Shown piece after piece: positions 22,584 to 31,606 of a DNA stretch of 47,343 nt. Below the pieces are notes generated by a model that saw only the letters and a list, made by a program, of their open reading frames with translations, searched no databases and was not told the origin of the DNA. Position numbers and translations under genes: made by a program. Within the stretch, counting starts at the first letter, position 1. Every line of letters starts with the position of its first letter. This DNA is from a virus: IMG/VR virus record IMGVR_UViG_3300033182_000361, positions 1-47,343 of that record; one strand, given 5' to 3'.

Positions 22584-22811
22584 TTACTCGTCGTCGTAGT
22601 CGTCGTCTGTGTTTTCGAAACGGAAGGCAATTAGGGAATCTGGGAGAATGTTACCATTTTCATCGTACATCTCAGGATGAAGATCTTGGGTTGGTCCATG
22701 TCTATCGTGATGATACATCATGTACTCTCTGAGTACCCATCCTAGCATGCAACCAACAATTAGGGCACCTATGACAAGGAATGACCCTACAACTAAACCG
22801 ACAGCCAGCAT
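22584..22811 (-). CDS. single-pass membrane protein
   Basis: 75 residues. One membrane helix (LVVGSFLVIGALIVGCMLGW) at residues 6-26, then a positively flanked YMMYHHDRHG and an acidic tail (ENTDDDYDDE). Likely inserted in the host inner membrane with the tail in the cytoplasm; role unknown. Touches the gene upstream (two bases apart). Confidence 0.75.
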   Translation of the reverse strand: MLAVGLVVGSFLVIGALIVGCMLGWVLREYMMYHHDRHGPTQDLHPEMYDENGNILPDSLIAFRFENTDDDYDDE

Positions 22812-22813
22812 CT

Positions 22814-23011
22814 TTATTCTCCTTTTGGGTTGTCTTTTCTTACATCCAGTGAAAATTCTAGATAAAGATGGACTTCCCGACTGAGGAATCGAACCATCTT
22901 TCCGAACATTAACTGGAAAGTTTTTGGTTTGTCCTTCCTCTTACCTCCATTAAGAATAAATTCAACACCACGATTTGTGTGGATATCATTATTTAGTGAT
23001 TCATCAGACAA
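22814..23011 (-). CDS. conserved small protein
   Basis: 65 residues. KMVRFLSREVHLYLEFSLDV forms an amphipathic segment after a polar N-terminus (MSDESLNNDIHTNRGVEFIL). Overlaps the glutaredoxin stop by 8 bases. No known family recognised. Confidence 0.6.
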   Translation of the reverse strand: MSDESLNNDIHTNRGVEFILNGGKRKDKPKTFQLMFGKMVRFLSREVHLYLEFSLDVRKDNPKGE

Positions 23012-23234
23012 GATTCTTCTCTCTAAAATAGGCTACAGTTTCAGCAGCTCCACCGATGTGTTGATCATCATGAACTACTTGTGGAAAGTATTTGGTATTG
23101 AATTCTTTAGAGAATTGTTCCAGTGTAAAATCTTCGTTCAGAGTATAAATCACATGCTTTTGTTTTGTGATTTCCATAAGTTCTTTAACTTTTCTGCAGT
23201 GTCCGCAACCAGGCATTGAATAGATGGTAAACAT
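23004..23234 (-). CDS. grx: glutaredoxin
   Basis: 76 residues with active site C10-G-H-C13 (YSMPGCGHCRKV), the TVP-loop position (YFPQVV, cis-Pro) and HIGGAAETV as the glutathione-binding GG motif. It can reduce ribonucleotide reductase and other disulfides with glutathione. The CGHC site, unlike CPYC of many glutaredoxins, is closer to protein disulfide isomerase. Behind a TATAAATG late-like promoter. Confidence 0.9.
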   Translation of the reverse strand: MFTIYSMPGCGHCRKVKELMEITKQKHVIYTLNEDFTLEQFSKEFNTKYFPQVVHDDQHIGGAAETVAYFREKNLV

Positions 23235-23257
23235 AGATTCGTTAAGACCTCTTAATA

Positions 23258-23265
23258 CATTTATA
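23258..23265 (-). promoter_or_regulatory. late-like promoter for glutaredoxin
   Basis: TATAAATG on the minus strand, one base off the T4 late consensus, 24 bases before the glutaredoxin start. Confidence 0.45.
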
Positions 23266-23267
23266 AT

Positions 23268-23828
23268 TTAATATGCTTTCCAAGTCCCTCTTATCTGAGA
23301 AGGAACAAAATCCAAATTTGCAGCAATTACAATACGCTTACCATCTCCATCATCAGGAACCCAGTGGGGAATACTTGCATCAAAGATAAGAACAAGTCCA
23401 TTCTCTACTGGTCTGCAAGAATTACCAATACAAATAGGTGCAGCATTCTCTTCAACATCAATGTAGAAGATAACTGATAGAGTAGATGGGAAATGGGTGT
23501 GATATTTAGTCCCTTCTTTAGGACCATACATCATTGCCCACATGTTTATGACATCAAATACTCCATTGGTAGAGAAGTATTGATTTCCTACAGAGTGTGC
23601 AAGATCCTGAAAATAATCTGTAATCGGATCAAATCTCTTAGCATCTATCTGCTGAATATTCCAAGCAGATCTCCAAGAAGCATTTACATTGCAATCTTGA
23701 CAGTTGTTAGGAAATTCCTTTCTGTGGTCTAAAACAAGTTGCTTGAACTCATCCAGTCTTTCAGTCCACATGGTCTGAAAGATAGGCATTTCAACTTCAA
23801 CTTTTAAAAGTTCTACATTGGTAGGCAT
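23268..23828 (-). CDS. 2OG-Fe(II) oxygenase-like protein (TIGR02466 type)
   Basis: 186 residues. YHTHFPSTLSVIFYIDVEEN gives the H-x-H and the SG-yY-like strand, SIPHWVP the distal His, and GDGKRIVIAANLDF the Arg for 2-oxoglutarate. Strongly similar in layout to the next gene upstream (HDHFSSSWSCVYYVDVEED), so the pair is a tandem duplication. Both lie between the S8 fibre gene and glutaredoxin. Substrate unknown. Confidence 0.75.
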   Translation of the reverse strand: MPTNVELLKVEVEMPIFQTMWTERLDEFKQLVLDHRKEFPNNCQDCNVNASWRSAWNIQQIDAKRFDPITDYFQDLAHSVGNQYFSTNGVFDVINMWAMMYGPKEGTKYHTHFPSTLSVIFYIDVEENAAPICIGNSCRPVENGLVLIFDASIPHWVPDDGDGKRIVIAANLDFVPSQIRGTWKAY

Positions 23829-24391
23829 ACCTTATCGATGTTCATAGCAACTGCAATTCTTCTTCCCTTTGTTGGTGGAACATGATGGGTAAGTAGTCCA
23901 GGGAACAAGACTAGCATTCCATTTTTTACATGAACTTCTTTATCTTCTAAGAAGATAGGAGCAACATCCTCCTCAACATCAACATAATAAACACAGGACC
24001 ACGAAGATGAGAAATGATCGTGCGGGATTGCTTGATCACCCTTCTCCATGACAACTGCCCATAGAGAAACAACTCTATACTCTGCATGAGTATCAAACAC
24101 ATGCTTCACTATGTAGTCTAGCACAAACAAAGCATAGTCTGCAACAGGTTGAAACCTATTGTCAGTTTCTAGTGTATCCCACTTCGTTAACCAAGCTTTA
24201 ACAGAATGACCTGCCGTCTCTTGAGTATCAAGATACTCTGGATCGTCAGATCTTTTCTGTAAAATAATTTCTTTTAGATAAGAGTTTAAGTCTGAGTTAT
24301 CTGCTTCTACAACAAAGGTGGGCAGATCACTGACCACCTTATCATAGTGAATAACTCTAGATATATGTTCTCTCTCCATCTTGTCCGCCAT
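23813..24391 (-). CDS. 2OG-Fe(II) oxygenase-like protein (TIGR02466 type)
   Basis: 192 residues. IPHDHFSSSWSCVYYVDVEE holds the metal-binding H-x-H/D, LLTHHVPPTKGRRIAVAMNI holds the distal His and the Arg. The start overlaps the end of the S8 fibre gene by 35 bases; a second ATG four codons in is possible. Paralogue of the downstream gene. Coupling to a fibre gene makes fibre hydroxylation a reasonable but untested idea. Confidence 0.75.
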   Translation of the reverse strand: MADKMEREHISRVIHYDKVVSDLPTFVVEADNSDLNSYLKEIILQKRSDDPEYLDTQETAGHSVKAWLTKWDTLETDNRFQPVADYALFVLDYIVKHVFDTHAEYRVVSLWAVVMEKGDQAIPHDHFSSSWSCVYYVDVEEDVAPIFLEDKEVHVKNGMLVLFPGLLTHHVPPTKGRRIAVAMNIDKVCLPM

Positions 24392-27300
24392 AAGTAACGA
24401 TGCTCAATTCCCCAAGATCTTCAAGGGCAGGAATACTATTATACACTCTCATGGTGAATCCGTTAACCGTTCTGTCACTGATTCTTAACTCAACGATACC
24501 ACCTGGGAAGGCATTGATGCCACTTCCGATGCCAATGACTGCATAGTCTGTATCGTTCATGGGATCAGCAAAGTTCACGGTGTAAACTCCAGTCGAAGTT
24601 TGAACAAGAGAACTGATGTTATGGGAACGATCGCCAGGGGTGTAGTCGCTGTTACCGACACCCAGATTGCTGTTCATGTACCAAGAGGTAGCACGACCCT
24701 CAAACATTTGGGTATAAGTGCAGGTCTTGAGACCAGACAGGTTCTTAAACTCACCGACTCTGTTGACTTTGTGGAAGTCATAGTTAAAGACTTGGATCGA
24801 GTTGCCCATGTTACCCATGGTTGTCCCGATACCAGCACCATAGTAAAGAAGTTGAGGTGTCTGATCTGTGACCAGAATCTCCGTATAAGTTCCAGTCTCG
24901 GTTACATTATCATCATAGGTGATAGGAGTTGTGGTTCCAAACCCTACGGCAGATCCATCAGGTGCATAATAGAATCTGATGGGATAGTTTGCCTGCTGTG
25001 CAGCGTTCTCGAAGCGGTAGGTCATACCAACTTCAAATCTCAAGTAAGGAGATTCATAACCCTGAACATTGACAGATCTATCGGATCCAATGCCATAGTA
25101 TCTGTGATCGGTGGTCTTAGTACCAATCGTAACAGGAAGGGGCTTGAAGGGTCTCTCAGACTCTGTGTAAAGGTTCTTAGCGGTGTCTGCAGCACCCGTG
25201 AGGGTGGAGAAACTGGCGCTGCTAGCAAACAGTGCGTTGTTCGCCTGAGAAGCGAGTCCAGCGAGCGTAGCGTAGGTAGCAATGCCAGCGACGATTGCTT
25301 CCGATGCGATACCTGCAAGGGTTGCTCTCGGTGCTTCGTTGATCGTTACGGTAACGATACCAGCAGAGACGGGGCTAACATCAAGACCAGCATCGAAGTC
25401 AACTGTACCAGCAGTACCAACAAGGGAACCACTATCTCTGACGATAACACCAGAACCAGCAGCAACGATGTTTGTCAGTTGAGAACCATCACCGATGAAT
25501 CTCGGAGCAGTGATGTCATTGTTAGATGTGATTGTGGCATCAGCAGACAGTGCATTAGCAGTTGCTGCCACTGTTGCATTGTCAGCAAGAGTGGCAGTTG
25601 CTGCTGTCGTTGCTTGAGTTGCAATTCCAGCAAGGTCTGCGTAGTCTGCATAGGTTGCTCTCTCAATGGATACTCCAGGAGCAAGACTGTTTGCAGTCTG
25701 AGCAACAGCTACGGTATCCGAACCAGTAATGGTAACAATACCAGCAGAGATCTGAGATACTGTGAGGTTCTCACCAAAGTTAATGGTGGATGCTGTACCA
25801 ACTGGAGTGTCATCATCTCTAACTTCTACACCAGCACCAGTACCAACAACACCAGTAATACCAGAACCATCACCGAAGAATGCACTGGCAGTAATGTTAC
25901 CAGTGGTAACAACATTGAGGTTAGTACCGATACCAGACGGACCAGGATCTTGAGGTACAGAGTGAGCAACGAAGGTCAGGTTCGGTCTAGAACCACGAAC
26001 GATCAAGCTCTGACCCTTAGCAAGAGCAAGGTTGTCGATCTGTACATCCTGCAGAGGAGCAAGTCTCAGACCATAAACAAGGTAGTCAGACTCAGTAAAT
26101 TCAGCAACACCACCAGAGGACAGACCAACCGACATACCAACGGTGGAATCAGAGTTCTGGTTAGTAGCGTGAACAGTTACCAGACTATCTTCTTCGGCAG
26201 TAAAGAACTCAAGGTTAGTATTGATCTGGAAAGGAGGATTGTAGCTCAGAGTACCAGATCTCTTTCTACCATGAACCAGAGCAGAGTCTGCACTCAGTTT
26301 GTCAAACTTTCTAGTAGCGAAAGCAAGGAAGGAGATGTTCGGGTCAAAAGAAGCAACAAAGATCTTATCACCAGGCTTAACACCGACCTTCTCAATCAGT
26401 CTCGTGCCACCTCTATCAAGAGGAATACCGTAGGTGATGTAGTCGCTCTGTTTGAATCCAGGAGTACTGGAGATACCGATAGAGAATGTAGAACGGAAGT
26501 CGTTCTGGTTTGCAACACCGATACTAACTTCAAGAAGGTTGTCTGCCTCATACAGAAGAACAGGTTCAACCACACCATTAGTCAGCGTAGTTTTAATGGA
26601 AGCGAGTCTTCCTACCTCAGCAATAGCAGCAACAGGTGTTGTGAAGTTGGTGATCGTAGACCAAGGAGATGTATGAGCAACTCCAGAACTACCATCAGCA
26701 TTAGAAAGATGTCTTACTCTTACATAGAAGGTATGACTAGAGTTAAGACCATCAGAAATAACTTGAGAGAGTGAAGTATTGTTTGCACCAACACTGGTAA
26801 AGACAACTTGAGTAAATCCAATGTCTTCTGCGACTTCGAATTCAACTGCCTTGAGAGTACCAGATACCGCTACACCATCAATAGCAACGAAAGCACTAGA
26901 TCTTAGTTCAATACCGAATCTCTGCTGAGTAGTAACACCGTTAGCAGGAGCAAGTACAAAGGGAGCAGCAACACCAGGAGCATTACCCAATGTGGCGAAG
27001 GAAACAATACCTACAGAATAGGGAGAAGTATAGGAAGTGAATGCCGTGCCATCATCAAACGATGTGTGTCTTACACGAGCATAGTATGTTGTGAATCCAA
27101 GCAGAGTAACATCAACTGTTTGCTCTAAATCTGTTTGAAGTGGATCAGATTCCCAATCAATACCACTAAAGTCTGCCTGGCGAGACAGTTGCATTTCAAC
27201 GGATCTGAGTGTACCAGATACCGTAGTACCACCGATAGCAGAGTAGGCACTAGATCTAAGAATTAGACCTTCAGTATTAACACCAACATCATTATTAATG

Positions 27301-29294
27301 GGAGATTGAATGCTGGGTTCGTTAATACCACCAGCTTCTGTAAGAATACCAGCGTTTACATCGAGATAGGTGACCTGAATCTGACCAGATCCATCAGCAG
27401 TTCTTTGGTTGAAACTTCCAGTCCACCACTGAGAATCATCTTGACCATAAACCGAAGAGGTATACTGATCAAAGAATAGATCAGTGCCAGTCTGTGTACT
27501 ACCACCAGCAACTACAGTTCCACCAGTAGTAGTGCCAACACCGACACCTTGACCGTAGTCATTCAGCAACCAGGATCTAACATCAGCAGAAGTAGCACCA
27601 GGATTTCTCTGCAGATACAGTGCAACCAGACCAGTTACTACAGGTGCAGCAGCAGAGGTTCCGTTAAAGTAGCAATCATAGTGACTTGGATTATCATATC
27701 TCTGATAGTCTGCATAAGAACCTGAGATCAAACCTGCAGCAAGAGTTTCATCAGCAGGTGCATAGATGTCAACACCAGGACCACTGTTAGAGTAAGATGC
27801 TTTTCTTTCCTTGTAGTTAGATTCTACAAAGTCATCCATGGCACCGACATTGATGACAGGATGATAGCCAGTAGTAAGATCAGCGCCAATACCCTGCGGG
27901 TTCATCCAGTCTCTGTGAGATGTCGGAGTTCTCTGACCACCAAACTCTGGTCTAGTATCATTGGCACCAAACCACTGGTCCTGAACACCATTGAGTCTGT
28001 AGGGATCGGTAAGTCCAACACCAATGTACTGGTTGTTGTTACCAGCAGCAGAAACATAGATGACACCAGCATCCATCATCTCATCGCCAGCATCATTAGT
28101 GGCGCTGCTTCTAGAGGAGGAAGACCAGGATCTATACGCAAAGAGAACTTGGTTATTGAAACCATAGATCATGTCTTCGACACCAGACGGAGCTCCGCCA
28201 GAAACAGGCATCGTAATGCTGCTAGTGACTCCAAGGAATTTATAGTTTACAGTTGCAGATCCATTAACAGCAGCTTGATATCCCCAGGAACCATTAACAA
28301 CGGTCGGGTTTTGTCTACCAGTTTCGCTGTTAACTGGTTTGTATTGATGGAAGAACTTGATCAGATCATAGTTGGTTTCAATGTCCATGTTGACATTATC
28401 ACCAATGCCAGGCATGTTCCAGATATTTGCCTTGAATGCCAGACCAAAGTTCTTACCAGCAGCAAGAGATGCACAAGCAGTTCCGTGACCACTAGTAAGA
28501 GAGCTGGCACCAGCAGTTCCTACGCCAACAGATCCATATCTAGTGTAACCAGAAGGAATAACAACTTCAGGAAGAGTATTAAACTCAGTAGATCTAGCGT
28601 TATTATCTTCCCACCAAGACTCTGCAGAAGCAGTTGTGATACCAGTGCTTCCATCCTCTAGGGTAAAAGTAAATCCATTAGTTTGGAACCAACCAGGATC
28701 CAAGAAGTATGGGAAGTCGAGAACAATATCTCTTACTCTACTCGTTCCATCATCATTCAGGAACTCTGGGTGAGACTGCAGAACACCAGAGTCATGAATA
28801 ACAATGTCAACATTTCTACCATCATAAAGGTAGTTTACATTGCCAGTCTTAGGAGCAATGCTTCCAGTTACATTAGGCCAGAAGTCTCCGTTAGAACCAA
28901 TACCAGAAATTCTAGGGACTGCCCAGTTAGTTCTGTTCTCCTCTGCAGATGTTGGAGATGATGCTGGAGGATTATTAGGAGAGTTAAGATCCCTATAGAT
29001 TTTTACATCACTAGCCCATCTCTGTGGCTGCACAAGTTGGGGTCTAGGAAAGTTATCTCGGTTGTCCTTAAGTGATAACTCGATCCATTTTACATAAGGA
29101 TGACGAGCAATCTCAGATGCTTCCTCCTCCGTCAACTCATAGGTGCCACGAGTCGCACTATGAGCTTTCTCATCAACACAAGTAATCTTTCGATCAGGAA
29201 TTCCATCCCGATTTGAGTCTAATGTAAGAGCACTATGAATATCATCCCAGTGTTCTGGACTCGTAACAGCCAGTGTATATCTTTTAAGTGTCAT
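24357..29294 (-). CDS. giant fibre-like protein with subtilisin (S8) domain
   Basis: 1645 residues. Residues 1-78 resemble an I9 propeptide (YELTEEEASEIARHPYVKWI). Residues about 160-585 form an S8 peptidase with all key residues: Asp168 (DIVIHDSG), His270 (SGHGTACAS), oxyanion Asn419 (SAAGNN) and Ser547 (FNGTSAAAP). Two Fn3-like repeats follow (each with LRSSA-, YYARVRH or FYVRVRH), then two related modules (SDYITYG, SDYLVYG) and fibre modules with FFGDGSGITGV and RFIGDGSQLTNI. The C-terminus is a probable head domain. Late promoter 33 bases upstream. Likely a virion protein that degrades or processes surface protein; role inferred. Confidence 0.85.
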   Translation of the reverse strand: MTLKRYTLAVTSPEHWDDIHSALTLDSNRDGIPDRKITCVDEKAHSATRGTYELTEEEASEIARHPYVKWIELSLKDNRDNFPRPQLVQPQRWASDVKIYRDLNSPNNPPASSPTSAEENRTNWAVPRISGIGSNGDFWPNVTGSIAPKTGNVNYLYDGRNVDIVIHDSGVLQSHPEFLNDDGTSRVRDIVLDFPYFLDPGWFQTNGFTFTLEDGSTGITTASAESWWEDNNARSTEFNTLPEVVIPSGYTRYGSVGVGTAGASSLTSGHGTACASLAAGKNFGLAFKANIWNMPGIGDNVNMDIETNYDLIKFFHQYKPVNSETGRQNPTVVNGSWGYQAAVNGSATVNYKFLGVTSSITMPVSGGAPSGVEDMIYGFNNQVLFAYRSWSSSSRSSATNDAGDEMMDAGVIYVSAAGNNNQYIGVGLTDPYRLNGVQDQWFGANDTRPEFGGQRTPTSHRDWMNPQGIGADLTTGYHPVINVGAMDDFVESNYKERKASYSNSGPGVDIYAPADETLAAGLISGSYADYQRYDNPSHYDCYFNGTSAAAPVVTGLVALYLQRNPGATSADVRSWLLNDYGQGVGVGTTTGGTVVAGGSTQTGTDLFFDQYTSSVYGQDDSQWWTGSFNQRTADGSGQIQVTYLDVNAGILTEAGGINEPSIQSPINNDVGVNTEGLILRSSAYSAIGGTTVSGTLRSVEMQLSRQADFSGIDWESDPLQTDLEQTVDVTLLGFTTYYARVRHTSFDDGTAFTSYTSPYSVGIVSFATLGNAPGVAAPFVLAPANGVTTQQRFGIELRSSAFVAIDGVAVSGTLKAVEFEVAEDIGFTQVVFTSVGANNTSLSQVISDGLNSSHTFYVRVRHLSNADGSSGVAHTSPWSTITNFTTPVAAIAEVGRLASIKTTLTNGVVEPVLLYEADNLLEVSIGVANQNDFRSTFSIGISSTPGFKQSDYITYGIPLDRGGTRLIEKVGVKPGDKIFVASFDPNISFLAFATRKFDKLSADSALVHGRKRSGTLSYNPPFQINTNLEFFTAEEDSLVTVHATNQNSDSTVGMSVGLSSGGVAEFTESDYLVYGLRLAPLQDVQIDNLALAKGQSLIVRGSRPNLTFVAHSVPQDPGPSGIGTNLNVVTTGNITASAFFGDGSGITGVVGTGAGVEVRDDDTPVGTASTINFGENLTVSQISAGIVTITGSDTVAVAQTANSLAPGVSIERATYADYADLAGIATQATTAATATLADNATVAATANALSADATITSNNDITAPRFIGDGSQLTNIVAAGSGVIVRDSGSLVGTAGTVDFDAGLDVSPVSAGIVTVTINEAPRATLAGIASEAIVAGIATYATLAGLASQANNALFASSASFSTLTGAADTAKNLYTESERPFKPLPVTIGTKTTDHRYYGIGSDRSVNVQGYESPYLRFEVGMTYRFENAAQQANYPIRFYYAPDGSAVGFGTTTPITYDDNVTETGTYTEILVTDQTPQLLYYGAGIGTTMGNMGNSIQVFNYDFHKVNRVGEFKNLSGLKTCTYTQMFEGRATSWYMNSNLGVGNSDYTPGDRSHNISSLVQTSTGVYTVNFADPMNDTDYAVIGIGSGINAFPGGIVELRISDRTVNGFTMRVYNSIPALEDLGELSIVTYGGQDGERTYI

Positions 29295-29326
29295 GCCTCA
29301 AAATCTATAGGGGAGCACCTTTTTTA

Positions 29327-29333
29327 TATTTAG
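29327..29333 (-). promoter_or_regulatory. late promoter for S8 fibre
   Basis: CTAAATA on the minus strand, 33 bases before the S8 fibre start, in the divergent gap with the epimerase gene. A possible plus-strand -10 (TAGAAT) also lies in this 73-base gap but lacks a good -35. Confidence 0.65.
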
Positions 29334-29367
29334 GTATGGTAGAATATATATTAAAAAGTATCTGACT

Positions 29368-30168
29368 ATGAACATCGTTACTGGTGCCAAGGGATTTATT
29401 GGTGGGCACTTTGTCAGAAGCATGGAAAATGTGCTTGAAATTGACATCGATAATTGCTTTGATCTGCTAAACAAATTCAATCGATGGGATGAGGTAGACA
29501 TGATCATCCATCTGGGTGCTCGGTCATGGACTACCGATAAAGATGTCGATGCAATCTATCGCTATAATATTGACTATAGTATAAAATTATTTGAGAAGGC
29601 AATCGAGTATGGTATCCCAGTCAAGTACGCATCTTCGGCATCTACTTATGGTAAGTGTATGTCTACAGACGGCATTATTAATCCGCTGAACTATTATGCA
29701 CTATCAAAAGCAACCGTGGATTACTGGGTGCAAGATAACATGCATCGGTTCTCTCACATTCAAGGATTCAAGTTCTTTAATGTCTTTGGCAGTGGAGAAG
29801 TACACAAGGGAGAGCAGGCTAGTCTCGTAAGTAAGTTCAAGTGGCAGTCTGCTACTGGAAAGATTCACCCCTTCGCTGGATCAGATAAAGTATACAGAGA
29901 TTACATCTGGGTTGGAGATATTGTGAATGTTGTTCTGTCTAACAGTGCAGGCAGTGGTATCTATGACCTTGGCACTGGAACAGCAGTGAGTATTCAACAG
30001 GTTGCAGATTGCATTGCACAAAAAACCGAGGCGATGGTAGAGGAAGTTCCTTTCCCACCAAACCTCGTTGGTAAGTATCAGTTTAATACTGAAGCAGATA
30101 TGAATTGGTTATCTGACTATAACTTTAAGACTGTCTTTGATTATGTCAATCACCACAGTGAATTCTAA
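29368..30168 (+). CDS. NAD-dependent sugar epimerase (HldD-like)
   Basis: 266 residues, short-chain extended SDR. Gly motif GAKGFIGG (6-13), DMIIHLGARS, catalytic Y110-x3-K114 (YYALSK), and FNVFGSGE. Layout fits ADP-L-glycero-D-manno-heptose 6-epimerase (HldD), although UDP-sugar epimerases share these motifs. It stands alone on the plus strand and converges with the cupin gene by 23 bases. Context with kinase and nucleotidyltransferase of HldE type supports the heptose assignment. Confidence 0.75.
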   Translation: MNIVTGAKGFIGGHFVRSMENVLEIDIDNCFDLLNKFNRWDEVDMIIHLGARSWTTDKDVDAIYRYNIDYSIKLFEKAIEYGIPVKYASSASTYGKCMSTDGIINPLNYYALSKATVDYWVQDNMHRFSHIQGFKFFNVFGSGEVHKGEQASLVSKFKWQSATGKIHPFAGSDKVYRDYIWVGDIVNVVLSNSAGSGIYDLGTGTAVSIQQVADCIAQKTEAMVEEVPFPPNLVGKYQFNTEADMNWLSDYNFKTVFDYVNHHSEF

Positions 30169-30511
30169 TTGAGTCAGAGTCAAAGTGTTGCGTTGAGAAC
30201 TCAAACAATTCCGAGTCTTCCAACGCAACCATCTGATGTCTAAGACCTACAGGAATATGAAACTTATCTCCTGGTTCTAGCACCAAAGTCTCAGCATCTT
30301 CAAGACTATCTACATTTCCATAGAACAATAAGATGAGACCGCTTTGTAAGTAAAAGGTCTCATCTTTTATTTTATGGTAGTGCCATGAGCATCTCTTTCC
30401 TTTCTCAAAGAAAAGAAGTTTGCCACAATATTGGTCGTTGTTTACGATCCACTTTTCATGACCCCAACCTTTGGGAACATGTTTAATTTGGCGAGAAGAA
30501 CTCATTTGCAT
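30146..30511 (-). CDS. cupin (phosphomannose isomerase type-II-like)
   Basis: 121 residues from the ATG with AAGGGAG upstream; another ATG two codons in has the better spacing. Cupin motif 1 is SWHYHKIKDETFYLQSG (two His, Glu) and motif 2 GDKFHIPVGLRHQ. PKGWGHEKWIV at the start is typical of mannose-6-phosphate isomerase/GDP-mannose pyrophosphorylase C-terminal cupins. In this cluster it may be a sugar isomerase; the substrate is unproven. Confidence 0.75.
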   Translation of the reverse strand: MQMSSSRQIKHVPKGWGHEKWIVNNDQYCGKLLFFEKGKRCSWHYHKIKDETFYLQSGLILLFYGNVDSLEDAETLVLEPGDKFHIPVGLRHQMVALEDSELFEFSTQHFDSDSIRIHCGD

Positions 30512-30815
30512 TGACTCCCTTATCATCTATGTAGTAATCACCTGATGGTTTTCCCAGATGAAGTTCATGAAACTTACATCCCCAACCCCTGATCTGATTG
30601 TAAGTGAAATCAAAGAACTCTTTCTCTGCTAGTTCACGACTATTATTATACCTACCCATACCTCTTGCTGTAAGGTAGGTAACATAGTGACCATCATCAT
30701 ATAACTGATTGATCAGATCAATCCTTTCTTGGATTGGAGTGGCACCAGTGTACCTAGTTTCTTCTGTAGTTCCAGGAGTACAGATAGTGCCATCAATATC
30801 AACAGTGTATCTCAT
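30483..30815 (-). CDS. HAD-superfamily sugar phosphatase
   Basis: 110 residues. DxD motif at D6/D8 (VDIDGTICTPG), motif II YLTARG, motif III/IV KPSGDYYIDDKGVN. It lacks the long cap and the zinc loop of GmhB, so it is a capless HAD related to capsule/nucleotide-sugar cluster phosphatases. Its place between HldE-kinase-like and cupin genes makes it the candidate for removing the C7 phosphate of heptose-1,7-bisphosphate. Coupled to the kinase (ATGA overlap). Confidence 0.7.
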   Translation of the reverse strand: MRYTVDIDGTICTPGTTEETRYTGATPIQERIDLINQLYDDGHYVTYLTARGMGRYNNSRELAEKEFFDFTYNQIRGWGCKFHELHLGKPSGDYYIDDKGVNANEFFSPN

Positions 30816-31606
30816 AGGTCTAAAATCGAATCAACATCATCTATTGTCATGGTATATGTCCCAGGATTCTGCACGGCAATCGCTGCTGCTCTATTGGCAA
30901 AGGCGATTGCTTCCTCAATAGATGGAAGTTGAATGTGATAAAAGACTAGAGCGGCAAGGAAAGTATCGCCAGCACCAGAGACATCAAACACACGCTCAAT
31001 TTCCTTCACAGGGTACTGAGTCTTGTTCCAGATAGCACCGTTGGCACCCATGGTTACAATCATATTCTTGGCAGGAGGAATGGAGTTCGGATCCAGCGAC
31101 TCAAACTCTCTCTGATTAATTTTATAGATCACATTGTCAAACCCCAAAGGAAGTTTGGTTGCCTTAGTATCTACAAAAATTTTAACATCGGGAAGTCTTC
31201 CTGCAATGTAAGAGATAACTTCTGCAACATTAACAAATCCCTTATTGTAATCAGAGATAACTACAGCATCATACTGTGCATGCATCAATGCCATCTGCAG
31301 TTGTGCCTGATGAATGGTTTTAATCTCAGGTTCTACATCAACACGAACAATTTGTTGGTTTGTTTTCTCATCAATGTATCTGGTCTTGACAATCTTCTCC
31401 TTGTTAGTGACAAAGTTTACATTGATGCCAAGAGACCGCAAGTTCTCATGAACATTTGCTGCCATACCAGGAGCAGTCTGCTTCTCACGATACTTAAGGA
31501 CAGGAACAGGTGCCTCAGGACTCAGACGATTGCATGTCCCGTACAGCCATTCATCGGTACAACTATCCCCGATCAATAATACATTGTATTGTCTTGCTAG
31601 TTGCAT
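30812..31606 (-). CDS. HldE-kinase-like PfkB sugar kinase
   Basis: 264 residues. LLIGDSCTDEWLYG at the start, NRLSPEAPVPVLKYREKQT and PGMAANVHENLRSLG are characteristic of the heptose-7-phosphate 1-kinase domain of HldE/RfaE. The PfkB anion hole is DVSGAGDTFLAAL (GAGD 211-214). The reaction would be D-glycero-beta-D-manno-heptose-7-P to the 1,7-bisphosphate. The start lies inside the end of the nucleotidyltransferase gene by 44 bases. Confidence 0.8.
   Translation of the reverse strand: MQLARQYNVLLIGDSCTDEWLYGTCNRLSPEAPVPVLKYREKQTAPGMAANVHENLRSLGINVNFVTNKEKIVKTRYIDEKTNQQIVRVDVEPEIKTIHQAQLQMALMHAQYDAVVISDYNKGFVNVAEVISYIAGRLPDVKIFVDTKATKLPLGFDNVIYKINQREFESLDPNSIPPAKNMIVTMGANGAIWNKTQYPVKEIERVFDVSGAGDTFLAALVFYHIQLPSIEEAIAFANRAAAIAVQNPGTYTMTIDDVDSILDL

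Noticed and set aside
22876-22905. tRNA T-arm-like sequence (GAATCGAACC)
   Set aside because: Inside a coding gene; no acceptor, anticodon or D arm can be formed around it.
24600-26774. 724-codon open frame on the plus strand
   Set aside because: Opposite the S8 fibre gene; Ser/Thr/Arg/Asn-rich nonsense typical of the antisense of a Gly/Ala/Thr/Val-rich gene, no motifs or promoter.
29338-29367. Sigma70 promoter for the plus-strand epimerase
   Set aside because: TAGAAT is a fair -10 but no acceptable -35 lies 16-18 bases upstream, so it is left unassigned.
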